Shown: one piece after another, positions 8,162 to 16,563 of the stretch
How the letters are laid out: every line of letters begins with the position of its first letter
How positions within the stretch are numbered: position 1 is the stretch's first letter
Source of the DNA: Armatimonadota bacterium
GTDB lineage: Bacteria > Armatimonadota > UBA5829 > DSUL01
Length of the DNA: 56,369 nucleotides
Direction: 5' to 3'
Assembly: GCA_020846715.1 (NCBI GenBank)
Contig: JADLDK010000063.1
Coordinates: 1-56,369 of the forward strand
The notes under the pieces: generated by a model
The model's database searches: none
What the model saw: only the letters and a program-made list of their open reading frames with translations
What the model was told of the DNA's origin: nothing
Program-made: the position numbers and the translations under genes

Positions 8162-9138
8162 GCGAACTGAGATGGCATCCCATTCTGGGTGAATGGGTGA
8201 TTACCGCAACCCACCGGCAGAACCGGACGTTTCTGCCTCCAGATGACTTCTGCCCTTTGTGCCCGACCAAATCCGGAGCCTTCCCCACAGAAGTCCCGCG
8301 AGAAGACTACGACATTGTCGTCTTCGAGAATCGCTTTCCCTCGCTTCAGCACCCGGCGCCACCTCCAGCGGTGGATTCCAGGGGTTTTTCACCCGTAAAG
8401 CCGGCAGAGGGCATTTGCGAGGTCGTCCTGTACTCTTCGCGTCACGATTCTACCCTGGCTCAGATGCCCGTGCGCCAGATACACAAGCTGATCCGCGTCT
8501 GGCAGGATCGCTTTATGGAACTGGGTTCTCTGGAGTTTGTGGACTACGTCTATATCTTCGAGAACAAGGGTAAGGAGATTGGGGTCACGCTGACGCACCC
8601 TCACGGCCAGATCTACGCGTATTCGTTCATCCCGCCAAGGATGCGGGACCGCCGCGAGAGCTTCCAGCGCTACTACGCAGAGAAGGGATCGTGCATGCTG
8701 TGCGACATTCTGAGCTCTGAGCTAGAGGAGGGAACCCGGATTGTCACCCAGACAGACGCCTTTGTCGCTTACGTCCCATTCTATGCGCGCTACCCCTACG
8801 AAGTGCACGTTGCGCCGCGCCGCCACGATGAGGGGCTCGGGATTCTCACTGAACAGACCTCAGCGGACCTGGCGCACATTCTGAAAACTGTGCTTCTCAA
8901 ATATGACGGACTGTGGGGGTTCTCGCTGCCGTACATCATGAATCTGTATCCACAACCCACCGACGGCGGAGACGACCCCGGCTGGCACTTTCAGATTGAG
9001 TTCTACCCGCCTTACCGCACCCCGCAGAAGTTGAAATATCTGGCGGGATCGGAAAGCGGCGCGGGCAGCTTCATCAACGACAACCTTCCGGAGACGATGG
9101 CGGAGCAGTTGCGAAATGTGGAGGTGGGGCTGTTGTGA
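8158..9138 (+). CDS. galT: Galactose-1-phosphate uridylyltransferase
   Basis: This 326-residue enzyme of the HIT superfamily transfers UMP between UDP-glucose and galactose-1-phosphate (Leloir pathway, cytosol). The signature is HPHGQ at residues 147-151, with His149 as the expected uridylylated nucleophile. CPLC at 32-35 and CMLC-like pairs fit the structural zinc site. The C-terminal half has GWHFQIEFYPPYR, typical of GalT. The length is normal for the shorter bacterial class. It overlaps the small acidic protein upstream by 4 bases and the membrane protein downstream by 4 bases, so the three form an operon. No galK or galE is visible nearby. Confidence 0.93.
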   Translation: MSELRWHPILGEWVITATHRQNRTFLPPDDFCPLCPTKSGAFPTEVPREDYDIVVFENRFPSLQHPAPPPAVDSRGFSPVKPAEGICEVVLYSSRHDSTLAQMPVRQIHKLIRVWQDRFMELGSLEFVDYVYIFENKGKEIGVTLTHPHGQIYAYSFIPPRMRDRRESFQRYYAEKGSCMLCDILSSELEEGTRIVTQTDAFVAYVPFYARYPYEVHVAPRRHDEGLGILTEQTSADLAHILKTVLLKYDGLWGFSLPYIMNLYPQPTDGGDDPGWHFQIEFYPPYRTPQKLKYLAGSESGAGSFINDNLPETMAEQLRNVEVGLL

Positions 9139-9539
9139 GCGGAGCTGAAGTGCGCGGCACAAAGACGGCTGCGATCGTCGCCTCTGTTGCAGCGGCGGTT
9201 CTGGCGCCGTTTATCGCCTGGCGCACCGGTGATTCGTACGGCGCCTATCTTGCCCTGGACGCTCTGGCCGGCGCTGTGACGGGAGCCCTCACGGCTGCCC
9301 TGGTGAGCGCTCTGGTGAAGAGGCTGCGCACGACAGGCTATGTTCTGGCGATCGGTGTTCTGGTCGTGCTGCTGGTGCTCACGGGTTATCTGGCTACGTC
9401 AACAGACTATATGGCAGTGGCGGTGACAATCGCCTTTCTTGCGCCGGTCTATGCGCTGTCCGTTATGATCAGCTGCGCTCTAATTCGTCCAGTCCGCCCG
9501 GACAAAGCCCGCTCGAAGGCTTCCGAGACCAACGACTGA
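9135..9539 (+). CDS. Small integral membrane protein of unknown function
   Basis: This 134-residue protein starts at GTG 9135, overlapping the galT stop in GTGA. It has about four hydrophobic segments: AAIVASVAAAVLAPFIAW, ALAGAVTGALTAALVSAL, VLAIGVLVVLLVLTGYL and VAVTIAFLAPVYALSVMI. A basic/acidic cytosolic tail follows (RPDKARSKASETND). Glycine/alanine-rich helices suggest tight packing or oligomerisation. No family was recognised. Its place at the end of the galT operon is the only functional clue. Confidence 0.7.
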   Translation: MSGAEVRGTKTAAIVASVAAAVLAPFIAWRTGDSYGAYLALDALAGAVTGALTAALVSALVKRLRTTGYVLAIGVLVVLLVLTGYLATSTDYMAVAVTIAFLAPVYALSVMISCALIRPVRPDKARSKASETND

Positions 9540-9777
9540 ACTGTGGAGCGCCACGCGCGTACGCGGGCGTGAACCGTATCCTGACCTCGAGCATCCGACG
9601 CTCCCGCTTCGTCTGCGCTCTGAAAGATCCATACAAGATCTGGTATTTTTCAGCCTAGCGCGCTATTGTTTCCTCATCTGATTTGAAGGATACTGCCGCA
9701 CAGGTCATCTAACCCAACAGACGCGCAAAAAAGAGTGCACTCGGCGCGTTCGGGAGGATGACGCCTCGCGCAGCGAC

Positions 9778-10449
9778 ATGCACACCTGGCACTTGCAGGC
9801 TGACAGAACAACAGGAATCGGGAGATTGCCCGGGCATACAACTGAGTCCCTCGGGACACTTTCAACTGATACGCGGGACGCTTTGCTGGTAAAGCAGGCG
9901 CAGGAAGGCGACGCGGACGCATTCGGGCAACTCGTGCGCCGTCACGAGCGAAGCGTCTATGCCATCGCATCCCGTATGACTGCGTCTCAGGATGAGGCGG
10001 AAGATGTCACTCAGGAGGTCTTTGTGCAGGCCTGGAAGTCTATCTGCAGATTTCGCGGAGACTCACAGTTCAGCACATGGCTGCACACGATCGCAGTCAA
10101 CGCGACGCTGAAGCGTCTGCACTATCTGAGACGCCGGCGCACGCTTTCTACAGACGACCCCAATCTGGGTCTGGCAGAGCAGATTTCTGGAGACAGCTTG
10201 AACGAACCCCTGGACAAAGCATTTTCTGCGCATACGAAAGAAGCCGTCCGAAGAGCGCTCTCCAGGCTGTCGGACAACCACCGCATGGCCGTGACACTGC
10301 ACTATTTCGAGGACTACAACTGCGACGAGATCGCCCGGATGATGCGCTGTTCCGTAGGGACGGTGTGGTCTCGTCTGCACTATGCGTGCAGGAAACTGAA
10401 AGTGGAGCTGGCATCTGCGGAGGCGGCTGGAGTGGAGCAGACAAAATGA
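9778..10449 (+). CDS. ECF-type RNA polymerase sigma factor
   Basis: This 223-residue protein has sigma region 2 (EGDADAFGQLVRRHERSVYAIA, then QDEAEDVTQEVFVQAWK and FSTWLHTIAVNATL) and region 4 (LSRLSDNHRMAVTLHYFEDY, then DEIARMMRCSVGTVWSRLHYA). The linker lies between, and region 3 is absent, as in ECF sigma factors. It is followed with a 4-base overlap by a zinc-type anti-sigma factor. The N-terminal 35 residues are not typical, so the true start could be later. A GGAGG at 9753-9757 is too far from ATG 9778 and abuts an out-of-frame ATG. It likely directs transcription of envelope-stress genes. Confidence 0.92.
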   Translation: MHTWHLQADRTTGIGRLPGHTTESLGTLSTDTRDALLVKQAQEGDADAFGQLVRRHERSVYAIASRMTASQDEAEDVTQEVFVQAWKSICRFRGDSQFSTWLHTIAVNATLKRLHYLRRRRTLSTDDPNLGLAEQISGDSLNEPLDKAFSAHTKEAVRRALSRLSDNHRMAVTLHYFEDYNCDEIARMMRCSVGTVWSRLHYACRKLKVELASAEAAGVEQTK

Positions 10450-11471
10450 CAGGTTGCCGAAAAGCTCAAAAGCTGCTTCTAAGACATTCAGAGGGTGATC
10501 TGGAAACGCGAGAGTCGCGGTGGCTGGAGACGCATCTGGAGCAGTGCGCGGGCTGCGCCAGAGATCTTGATGAGATACTCGAAGTGCGCGGCGTCCTGCT
10601 CTCGGTGAAGTCTCCCGCACCGGAACCTTCTGAAGACCTCCACGGCCGGGTTATGAGCGCGGTTCGCGCTCACACTTCTCCACCTGCGCAGCAAAGGCGG
10701 TCTTTTCCGGGGTTGCTGCGGCCTTCCTGGACCCTTGCGACAACAGGCGTAGCCGTACTCGTGGTCATTGCCGGGTATCTCCACATTTTGCCTGGCCTGC
10801 AGGTCGAAACTCACGACCAGGCGCAGACCACCGGGGCGGAAGTCCAGCGTGGGCGCGTCCTGCGGCAAGAGGAAGCGACTCCAAAGCTCGCCAAACCGTC
10901 ACATTCAACCGCGATGCAGGCCCCGCAGCCAGAGACTGCGCCGATGACTAAGGCAGCCTCAGGTGCGCCGCACACTGCCGATCAGCGGCCACGTCAGAAA
11001 CAGCCGTTCATCCAGAACAAACCGAAGCCGTCTCCCGGTCTTGACAAAGCAAAGTCGGCACAGAGTACGCCGCCTGAGACGCCCTCACCTTCACCTACCG
11101 GGAGGTTTCGACAATACACAGACTCCCTTGAGGAAATGGGAGTGCCCACGAGACGAGATCAAGACAAGCCGTTGAGCTTTGCAGACGGGCACGCTGCAAA
11201 AGCCCGCGCGACGGTGGAAGCAGCCCCCGCGATAGATGCTGCCGGCACTCTCGCAAAGCCAGGGCTTGACAATCTGAGTGGAGACAGCCTGTCGTTCCAC
11301 TCCACACGGGATGAGCCTTCCGCAGGCTTTCCGCTTGCCTTAGCTCCGGCACAGTCCACAGGCGAGCGTTTCCTGGGCAAGGCAAAGGACGATCCGGAAC
11401 GCAGCGCAGACGCGGTTGAGATGGTTTACAGCTCGATAGAGGAGAGGGCAAAGTCCCTTTTTACGTACTGA
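10446..11471 (+). CDS. Zinc-finger-type membrane anti-sigma factor
   Basis: This 341-residue protein starts at ATG 10446, overlapping the sigma gene stop. The frame is open back to 10077, but that part is antiparallel noise within the sigma gene. The N-terminus carries the anti-sigma zinc motif: Cys4, then His30-x3-Cys34-x2-Cys37 (HLEQCAGC). One membrane segment follows at about 95-115 (LATTGVAVLVVIAGYLHIL). The remaining 225 residues would be outside the cytoplasm and are rich in Pro, Lys, Gln and Thr, probably unstructured. It would hold the sigma factor at the membrane until a signal releases it. The downstream TPR gene overlaps its stop by one base. Confidence 0.88.
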   Translation: MTGCRKAQKLLLRHSEGDLETRESRWLETHLEQCAGCARDLDEILEVRGVLLSVKSPAPEPSEDLHGRVMSAVRAHTSPPAQQRRSFPGLLRPSWTLATTGVAVLVVIAGYLHILPGLQVETHDQAQTTGAEVQRGRVLRQEEATPKLAKPSHSTAMQAPQPETAPMTKAASGAPHTADQRPRQKQPFIQNKPKPSPGLDKAKSAQSTPPETPSPSPTGRFRQYTDSLEEMGVPTRRDQDKPLSFADGHAAKARATVEAAPAIDAAGTLAKPGLDNLSGDSLSFHSTRDEPSAGFPLALAPAQSTGERFLGKAKDDPERSADAVEMVYSSIEERAKSLFTY

Positions 11472-13165
11472 TGACTATTCAAACTAGCAGGCTTCAGAGA
11501 CTCCTGGTTGTGGTAAGTGTGATGTTTGGTCTGGCGGTAAATGCCTGTGCTGGAGCGCTTCCATCGCGCGGGCTGGCGCAGTTCAACAGCGGAGACTACT
11601 TCGGCGCTGTAAGGTCTTTGACACAGGAGTGCGCCAGGAACCCGTCTGATACGGGTCTTCGGCTCAGTCTGGCGGTAGCGCTGTTGCAGGTGAAAGACTT
11701 TGAGCGCGCCCGCGCCGCGCTTGACCGCGTTATTCAGATGGCGCCGGGCGCGGAAATCGTCCGCACTCTGCGCGCGAGCGCTGTTTCGTCCCAGGATAAC
11801 AGCGCTAAGCGCACTGCCTCGAATCCGGGCGCTCCAAGGTACACATTCGCTCCGGCGGACGGGTCTATTGCAGCGCTGACGCTGGCGGCAATGGCGCATC
11901 CTGACAGCGCCGCTGTGGCGAACCTCCTGGGCGATGCGTACCAGATGGCTCCCAACACCGCCAAAGCAGAGGAGTGGTACAGTAAAGCGACCGCGCTTGC
12001 GCCGGCCTGGAGCAAGCCCCGAATCGGCCTTGCGCTGGCGCTTCTGGACACTGAGCCTGCCCGCGCTGCCAGTCTCCTGGAGCAGGTTCTGACCAGTGAG
12101 CCTTCGAACGCTCAGGCGCGGTTGTGGCTGGGGGATGCGTACGCGGCTCTGGGCAGGCGGGAGGAGGCCATCGCAGCCTACCGTCTGGCGGACAAAGATT
12201 TGCAGACACGGTCTGATGCGCTGGTGCGACTGGGGACGATACTTCTGCGAAAGGATCGTCTGTCTGAAGCTGAGCAGATCTTTCAGGATGCGCTAAGAGA
12301 TGACCCGTCCAACCCGGCGGCTCAGGCCGGAACAGCGCAGGTTCTAGCTCTGCAAAAAAAGCCCGACCGCGCCCTCCAGGCAATGGAACAGGCGCAGACC
12401 GCTTCACAGACGGCTTCTCCGCAGCGGCAATCGGCAGTACTGAGCAACCTTGCGATTGTCGCAGCCAACAAAGGAGATTACGGCGAAGGGGAGCGTTACT
12501 TTGAGGCCGCCATACGAATTGACCCGGATCGGCAGTCCATTTACCGCCAGATGGCGGAGATGTACAGGCAGGCGGGAACACTGGATCAGAACAACCGGTT
12601 GCGGGAAAACTGGCTGAAGAGCAGACCCAACGACACGCGAAGCCTGCGCTACCTTGTAGAAGGCTACGAACTGAGTGGAAATACCGTGGAGGAGATCCGG
12701 GTCCTGCAGGTCCTGATTGAGAGTCTGGCCGCGAAAGACCGGTCGAGCCTGCGGTCAGTGAAAACGAGACTGGCTGGCCTCTACTGGGGCGATGGGCAGA
12801 AGCACGAAGCTTTTCAGACGTGGCTGAGCGCAGTGGATACGGGTTATCCAACGTGGACCGTCGCCATCGCGCAGTCTATTCTGGCTCTCGACGGGGCAGC
12901 GCCGTATGTGGAGGAGCATCTGATCTCATTGAGAAGCTCACGAGAGGCCTGCCACCTCTCCTTTGCGATCAGCATGCGCCAGGGCCACTTTGACGCGGCG
13001 TTGAAAGCGCTCGATGACGTTATCTCGCGCGATCCGGAAAACAGTACGCTCTACGGCCAGAAGTCCTTTCTGCTACGAAGCATGGGGCGTCCGGAAGAGG
13101 CTGACGATCTGGAACGGGCGCACATGCCTGCCAAAGTCAAAGATGAGAGCGGCCTCTCCAAATAG
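11471..13165 (+). CDS. Secreted TPR-repeat protein
   Basis: This 564-residue protein starts with a signal peptide (LLVVVSVMFGLAVNACAGA) and is made mainly of TPR motifs. Examples are LGDAYQMAPNTAKAEEWYSK, LGDAYAALGRREEAIAAYRL, LVRLGTILLRKDRLSEAEQI and VAANKGDYGEGERYFEAAI. At least ten repeats fit the length. ATG 11471 overlaps the anti-sigma stop (TGATG), so it is translationally coupled to the sigma/anti-sigma pair. TPR arrays bind partners, so it may be the periplasmic sensor or scaffold of this stress system. That role is inferred from position only. Confidence 0.8.
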   Translation: MTIQTSRLQRLLVVVSVMFGLAVNACAGALPSRGLAQFNSGDYFGAVRSLTQECARNPSDTGLRLSLAVALLQVKDFERARAALDRVIQMAPGAEIVRTLRASAVSSQDNSAKRTASNPGAPRYTFAPADGSIAALTLAAMAHPDSAAVANLLGDAYQMAPNTAKAEEWYSKATALAPAWSKPRIGLALALLDTEPARAASLLEQVLTSEPSNAQARLWLGDAYAALGRREEAIAAYRLADKDLQTRSDALVRLGTILLRKDRLSEAEQIFQDALRDDPSNPAAQAGTAQVLALQKKPDRALQAMEQAQTASQTASPQRQSAVLSNLAIVAANKGDYGEGERYFEAAIRIDPDRQSIYRQMAEMYRQAGTLDQNNRLRENWLKSRPNDTRSLRYLVEGYELSGNTVEEIRVLQVLIESLAAKDRSSLRSVKTRLAGLYWGDGQKHEAFQTWLSAVDTGYPTWTVAIAQSILALDGAAPYVEEHLISLRSSREACHLSFAISMRQGHFDAALKALDDVISRDPENSTLYGQKSFLLRSMGRPEEADDLERAHMPAKVKDESGLSK

Positions 13166-13278
13166 CGCGCCTGTGTATGACTTTTCTGGCTGAGCCTGAC
13201 CAGAGTGAGCGCAGGCGGGCTGGCTTTGTGGCTGCTCTACTGGTAGGATTCTACTTCTTCGGCTAAAACTCTGGTGTT

Positions 13279-14874
13279 ATGAGTACACCTTCCCTCACGC
13301 GGTGGAGCACCTCCGACCCACAGCTTGACGCGCTCTGGCGGCGCGTCGTTATTGGAACAGTGCAGGATTTCGGTCTTCGGGACCTGGACAGCCAGATTGT
13401 CACTCTTGGTCCAGCGTGGCTGCGCGACCATGTGCACGAGCTCAAGGGTTACAAGTACTTCGGCTATGATATGGCCAGCGGCCTGGAGTTCTTTTTTCGG
13501 CATCAGTTTGAGGACGGGCAGTTCCCGGACTTCTTCGTGCCGACAGGCGACCAGCATGTCCCGTTTGTGACAGATGAGTTCAAGCGTGTAGACAATGCGC
13601 ACGGGCAGGTGTACATGCGGATTCCCGGTGAGGCCGATCTGGAATACCTGGCGGTGGAGGGCGTCTATCAGGCGTGGAAAGCCAGTGGCAACGCGGAATG
13701 GCTGCGAAACCAGATGCCCGCTCTGGAGCGGGGACTCCACTACCTCACCACCGATCGCTACCGCTGGAACACCGAGCATCAGCTTGTTATGCGTCCGCAC
13801 ACCGTGGACACGTGGGACTTCACGTTTTTCTACAGCGACGATCACTTCCTGACAAACTGCGAGATACGGCGGCTGGACGACTCCACCCCGATGGCTATCT
13901 TCCACGGCGACAACAGCGGGCTTTACAGCGCCTATCATATGATGGCAACGCTTTACAGGGCGCTGGGACAGGACAGGGAGGCCGAGGCGCAGCTTACGCA
14001 GGCGGAGGAGTTGAAAGAGCGCGCAAATCGCCTGCTGTGGGGTGACGGCTTCTACATTCACATGCTCCATCTGGACGAGGAGACGAAGAAGAAGTATCCT
14101 GACGAAGCCTCGCGGCTCTCACTGAGTAACCCTTACGATATCAACCGCGGGTTCACTTCGCACGAACAGGCGGTGTCCATTATTGACGCTTACCAGAATC
14201 GCTGGGAAGCCAATCGGGACCGCTATTTCACGGAGTGGTTCACCATAGATCCGCCCTACAACGAACAGATTGCTTTCTTCCAGCCGTACGAATACGTCAA
14301 CGGCGGGCTTTTCGCGACAGTTGGCGGAGAGTTGGCCAAAGCCGCCTTCCGGCACGGGCGGGAGGAGTACGGCGTGGATCTGTTGCGCCGGTACTACTCG
14401 GTGATCAAAGACCGGAATAACATCGGCTTTATGTTCTACGCGGACGGACGTGAATACGGGGGCGGTCCGGTTGGCTGGTGCGGCGCAGCTTACATCTCTG
14501 CGCTTATGGAAGGCCTGGCTGGCATTGAAGATCACGGATCTGGCTTCGAAGACGTCACGATCAGTCCACGATGGATGGCGGCGGGAGTCAGCACCGCCTC
14601 CATTGAAGCGCGCTATCCGGCAAGCGGCGCCCGGCTGGCTGTGGACTATGAGTATGACGTGATTTCGATTTCGCTGAAAATACAGGGAGACTGCGAGTCT
14701 GTCTCACTGAATGTGCTTCTGCCCGAGAGCCGTGACGTCGAAAAATTGTACGTCAATGGCCAAAGCGTGGAGTACAGCGTGGCAACAGTGGAAAATAGTA
14801 GATATCTTCAGGCAAAGCTGCCTGCGGACATAAAGTACACCGAAGGCGCGCAAGTCGTCGTCGAAGTCATGTGA
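13279..14874 (+). CDS. Six-hairpin glycosidase-like protein
   Basis: This 531-residue protein has no signal peptide and looks like an (alpha/alpha)6-barrel glycoside hydrolase. Aromatic/acidic motifs of that fold include GPAWLRDHVHELKGYKYFGY, WDFTFFYSDDHFLTNC, DNSGLYSAYHMMATLYR and QPYEYVNGGLFATVGGELAK. The C-terminal ~110 residues (from about 420) look like a beta domain (VTISPRWMAAGVS, then LLPESRDVEKLYVNG), often seen appended to such barrels. The exact family and catalytic acids could not be fixed from sequence. It probably acts on an oligosaccharide in the cytosol. The CPXCG gene starts 21 bases downstream and may be co-transcribed. Confidence 0.75.
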   Translation: MSTPSLTRWSTSDPQLDALWRRVVIGTVQDFGLRDLDSQIVTLGPAWLRDHVHELKGYKYFGYDMASGLEFFFRHQFEDGQFPDFFVPTGDQHVPFVTDEFKRVDNAHGQVYMRIPGEADLEYLAVEGVYQAWKASGNAEWLRNQMPALERGLHYLTTDRYRWNTEHQLVMRPHTVDTWDFTFFYSDDHFLTNCEIRRLDDSTPMAIFHGDNSGLYSAYHMMATLYRALGQDREAEAQLTQAEELKERANRLLWGDGFYIHMLHLDEETKKKYPDEASRLSLSNPYDINRGFTSHEQAVSIIDAYQNRWEANRDRYFTEWFTIDPPYNEQIAFFQPYEYVNGGLFATVGGELAKAAFRHGREEYGVDLLRRYYSVIKDRNNIGFMFYADGREYGGGPVGWCGAAYISALMEGLAGIEDHGSGFEDVTISPRWMAAGVSTASIEARYPASGARLAVDYEYDVISISLKIQGDCESVSLNVLLPESRDVEKLYVNGQSVEYSVATVENSRYLQAKLPADIKYTEGAQVVVEVM

Positions 14875-14895
14875 GAGGAGGAAACCGAGCACACA

Positions 14896-15084
14896 GTGGA
14901 GATTGAAGCCACCTGGTACTGCGGTTACTGCGGAGAAGAAAACAGCTCTGTTGTTGACATCACAGCGGGAGACGAGCAGACGTTCGTCGAAGACTGCTCT
15001 GTTTGCTGCAACCCCAACACCCTGCACATTGCTGTTGACCGTGACAACGAAGATGTGGATATAGAGGCGGAATACGAAGGCTAG
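14896..15084 (+). CDS. CPXCG-type cysteine-rich small protein
   Basis: This 62-residue protein starts at GTG 14896, downstream of AGAGGAGGA at 14873-14881. It has CGYCGEEN near the N-terminus and CSVCCNPN in the middle, giving two Cys-x2-Cys knuckles for metal, probably zinc. The acidic C-terminus (DRDNEDVDIEAEYEG) matches the known CPXCG cysteine-rich family. The role of this family is not established. It may be co-transcribed with the upstream glycosidase. Confidence 0.8.
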   Translation: MEIEATWYCGYCGEENSSVVDITAGDEQTFVEDCSVCCNPNTLHIAVDRDNEDVDIEAEYEG

Positions 15085-15152
15085 ATGCGCCTCATTCGGG
15101 CCCAATACTTAGGCGCGCACAAGCGCAGGCGAGAGTACCGGGTCCGGACGAG

Positions 15153-15725
15153 CTAGGCCGCGATCGCCAGTCCAGCATCCCGGCCAGGTATGATCACGGT
15201 GGACACCGAACGTTGACGCTGGGCAGCGCCGGACCAGGCAAAGGGCGCCTGGGCCTCGACAACGAGGTTCAGATGCATGTCGCCTACAATCATATGCAGA
15301 GGTATCTCGAGCGCCGGTAGATTTACAGGGCTGAGCCGCTCATCCTGTCCCAGCACGAGACTGGACCATACGGGATAGCAGATTGCGCCATTGTCCTCCA
15401 GCAAAGCCAGTGAAGCGTCAGTGATGATGCTCCCCAACTCCGTCAGAGCGCTTAGCTCCAGCGTGCCCAGTTTGTCCGGCGGCGCCTGCAGCATCTGGGC
15501 GCCCAGACTTCGGGCGCTCTCAACGGTAAACCCAAACAGTATCTGTCCGGTCACATCTCCGGAAAACCTGGAGACAACCGTGACATCATCCCGCGTAAAC
15601 TGTGCGGGCGTGATCTGGATCTGTCCTTCTTTGGGGCGATAGTTGACAATGTCGTGCAGGACATTGCCAGCGGCTCTGATAACAGTCTGGGCAATATCCT
15701 GCCTGGTGAGGTGGGCGTTTTCCAT
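15153..15725 (-). CDS. CheX/CheC-like chemotaxis phosphatase-type protein
   Basis: This 190-residue protein resembles CheX. The core is VTVVSRFSGDVTGQILFGF, then LSALTELGSIITDASLALL. Family members use an E-x2-N pair to dephosphorylate CheY-P. Here Glu96 is present but the Asn position (99) is Ser, so activity may be altered. It lies 63 bases downstream of a single-domain CheY-like receiver on the same strand and is likely the partner that acts on it. The final ~40 residues (AQAPFAWSGAAQRQRSV onwards) are a nonstandard tail. Family assignment is confident; phosphatase activity is not. Confidence 0.8.
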   Translation of the reverse strand: MENAHLTRQDIAQTVIRAAGNVLHDIVNYRPKEGQIQITPAQFTRDDVTVVSRFSGDVTGQILFGFTVESARSLGAQMLQAPPDKLGTLELSALTELGSIITDASLALLEDNGAICYPVWSSLVLGQDERLSPVNLPALEIPLHMIVGDMHLNLVVEAQAPFAWSGAAQRQRSVSTVIIPGRDAGLAIAA

Positions 15726-15788
15726 AGCATATTCTCCGAGGAAGAGGCGTGGAGTGTTCAGATGAGGCGAAAAATGGGCAATGCGGGG

Positions 15789-16151
15789 CTATCCGATGAG
15801 TTTCTTCACACTGCGGATGACTTTGGTGTCGCAGAAGGGCTTGGTGACGAAGGCGGCGGCGCCCGCAACCATAGCCTCCACCAGCAACGAGCGCTGGCCA
15901 GTGCTTGAGCACATCAAGATGGTGGCGTCCGGGTCGATCTCTCGTATCTGCCGAACTGCGGCGACGCCGTCCATCTCTGGCATGGAGATATCCATAGTCA
16001 CGAGATCAGGGCGCAGCTCGCGGTACTGCTCCACGGCCTCCCTGCCGTTGCTGGCCTCCCCGACAACGCGGTAGCCACGCGAGAGCAAAATGTTCTTGAG
16101 CAGTGTGCGCGAATACAGAGTATCGTCTGTTACGAGTACACTCTTGGACAT
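15789..16151 (-). CDS. Single-domain CheY-like response regulator
   Basis: This 120-residue receiver domain starts at ATG 16151, preceded by GGAGG 8 bases upstream. The frame extends to 16271 without a good start. The acidic pocket D9-D10, phospho-Asp54 (TMDISMPEMDG), Thr84 (CSST) and Lys104 (FVTKPF) are all present. There is no output domain, so it acts by protein contact. The CheX-like gene follows closely on the same strand. A regulatory or chemotaxis-like signal module is likely. Confidence 0.9.
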   Translation of the reverse strand: MSKSVLVTDDTLYSRTLLKNILLSRGYRVVGEASNGREAVEQYRELRPDLVTMDISMPEMDGVAAVRQIREIDPDATILMCSSTGQRSLLVEAMVAGAAAFVTKPFCDTKVIRSVKKLIG

Positions 16152-16563
16152 GCAAAAAACCTCCGGCTGAGAACGCACAGGATGTGAGCGCTTCTGGTGG
16201 GCGATTGGCGACGGGCGTTTTGACATCCGCGCCTGGAAGAGGTTGTGAGTCGTATGCGGGGCGTCTGGCAAAGAGCAGGACCTGTGGATGTTGATCCTGG
16301 CCGGCTGGTGGTATGGGCTTTACAGCCGGCTTTCCCTGCGCTGGAGCGCAGGAGCCCGACGCCAGAGACGGCAGCAAAGTGAGCGATCCGCCGTCTGTTC
16401 GCTGGTAGATTTTGGATTCAACGCGCGATGCGGTTGAACGCTTACATCAGAAATATCCCATACCCCGGGCCTTTCACCCGCCCGTGAGAGTACGAGTTTT
16501 GGGATGCAGGTGGCTGGGTGCGGGTTTGTCTTTCAGAAAGCTGGATGCGCGATGGAAGGAGCG
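16152..16563. other. Intergenic region upstream of the CheY-like gene with strong hairpins
   Basis: This 412-base gap separates two minus-strand genes. It holds perfect hairpin stems GCCGGCT (16300-16306) / AGCCGGC (16324-16330) and CCTGCGCT (16335-16342) / AGCGCAGG (16345-16352). A third pair (GACGGC / GCCGTC) lies near 16363-16400. None has a following T-run on the minus strand, so they are not clear terminators. They may be an RNA leader or attenuator of the CheY-like gene. No further gene is seen. Confidence 0.4.

Noticed and set aside
9758..9892. Small ORF starting directly after GGAGG before the sigma gene
   Set aside because: The ATG touches the ribosome site with no spacing, and the frame has no likeness to known proteins; it overlaps the sigma gene in another frame.
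10077..10445. Plus-strand ORF extension in front of the anti-sigma gene
   Set aside because: It runs through the sigma factor in another frame, lacks family likeness, and ATG 10446 overlaps the sigma stop as expected for coupling.
13237..14070. 277-codon minus-strand ORF opposite the glycosidase
   Set aside because: The glycosidase frame has the fold-like motifs; the minus-strand ORF lacks any.
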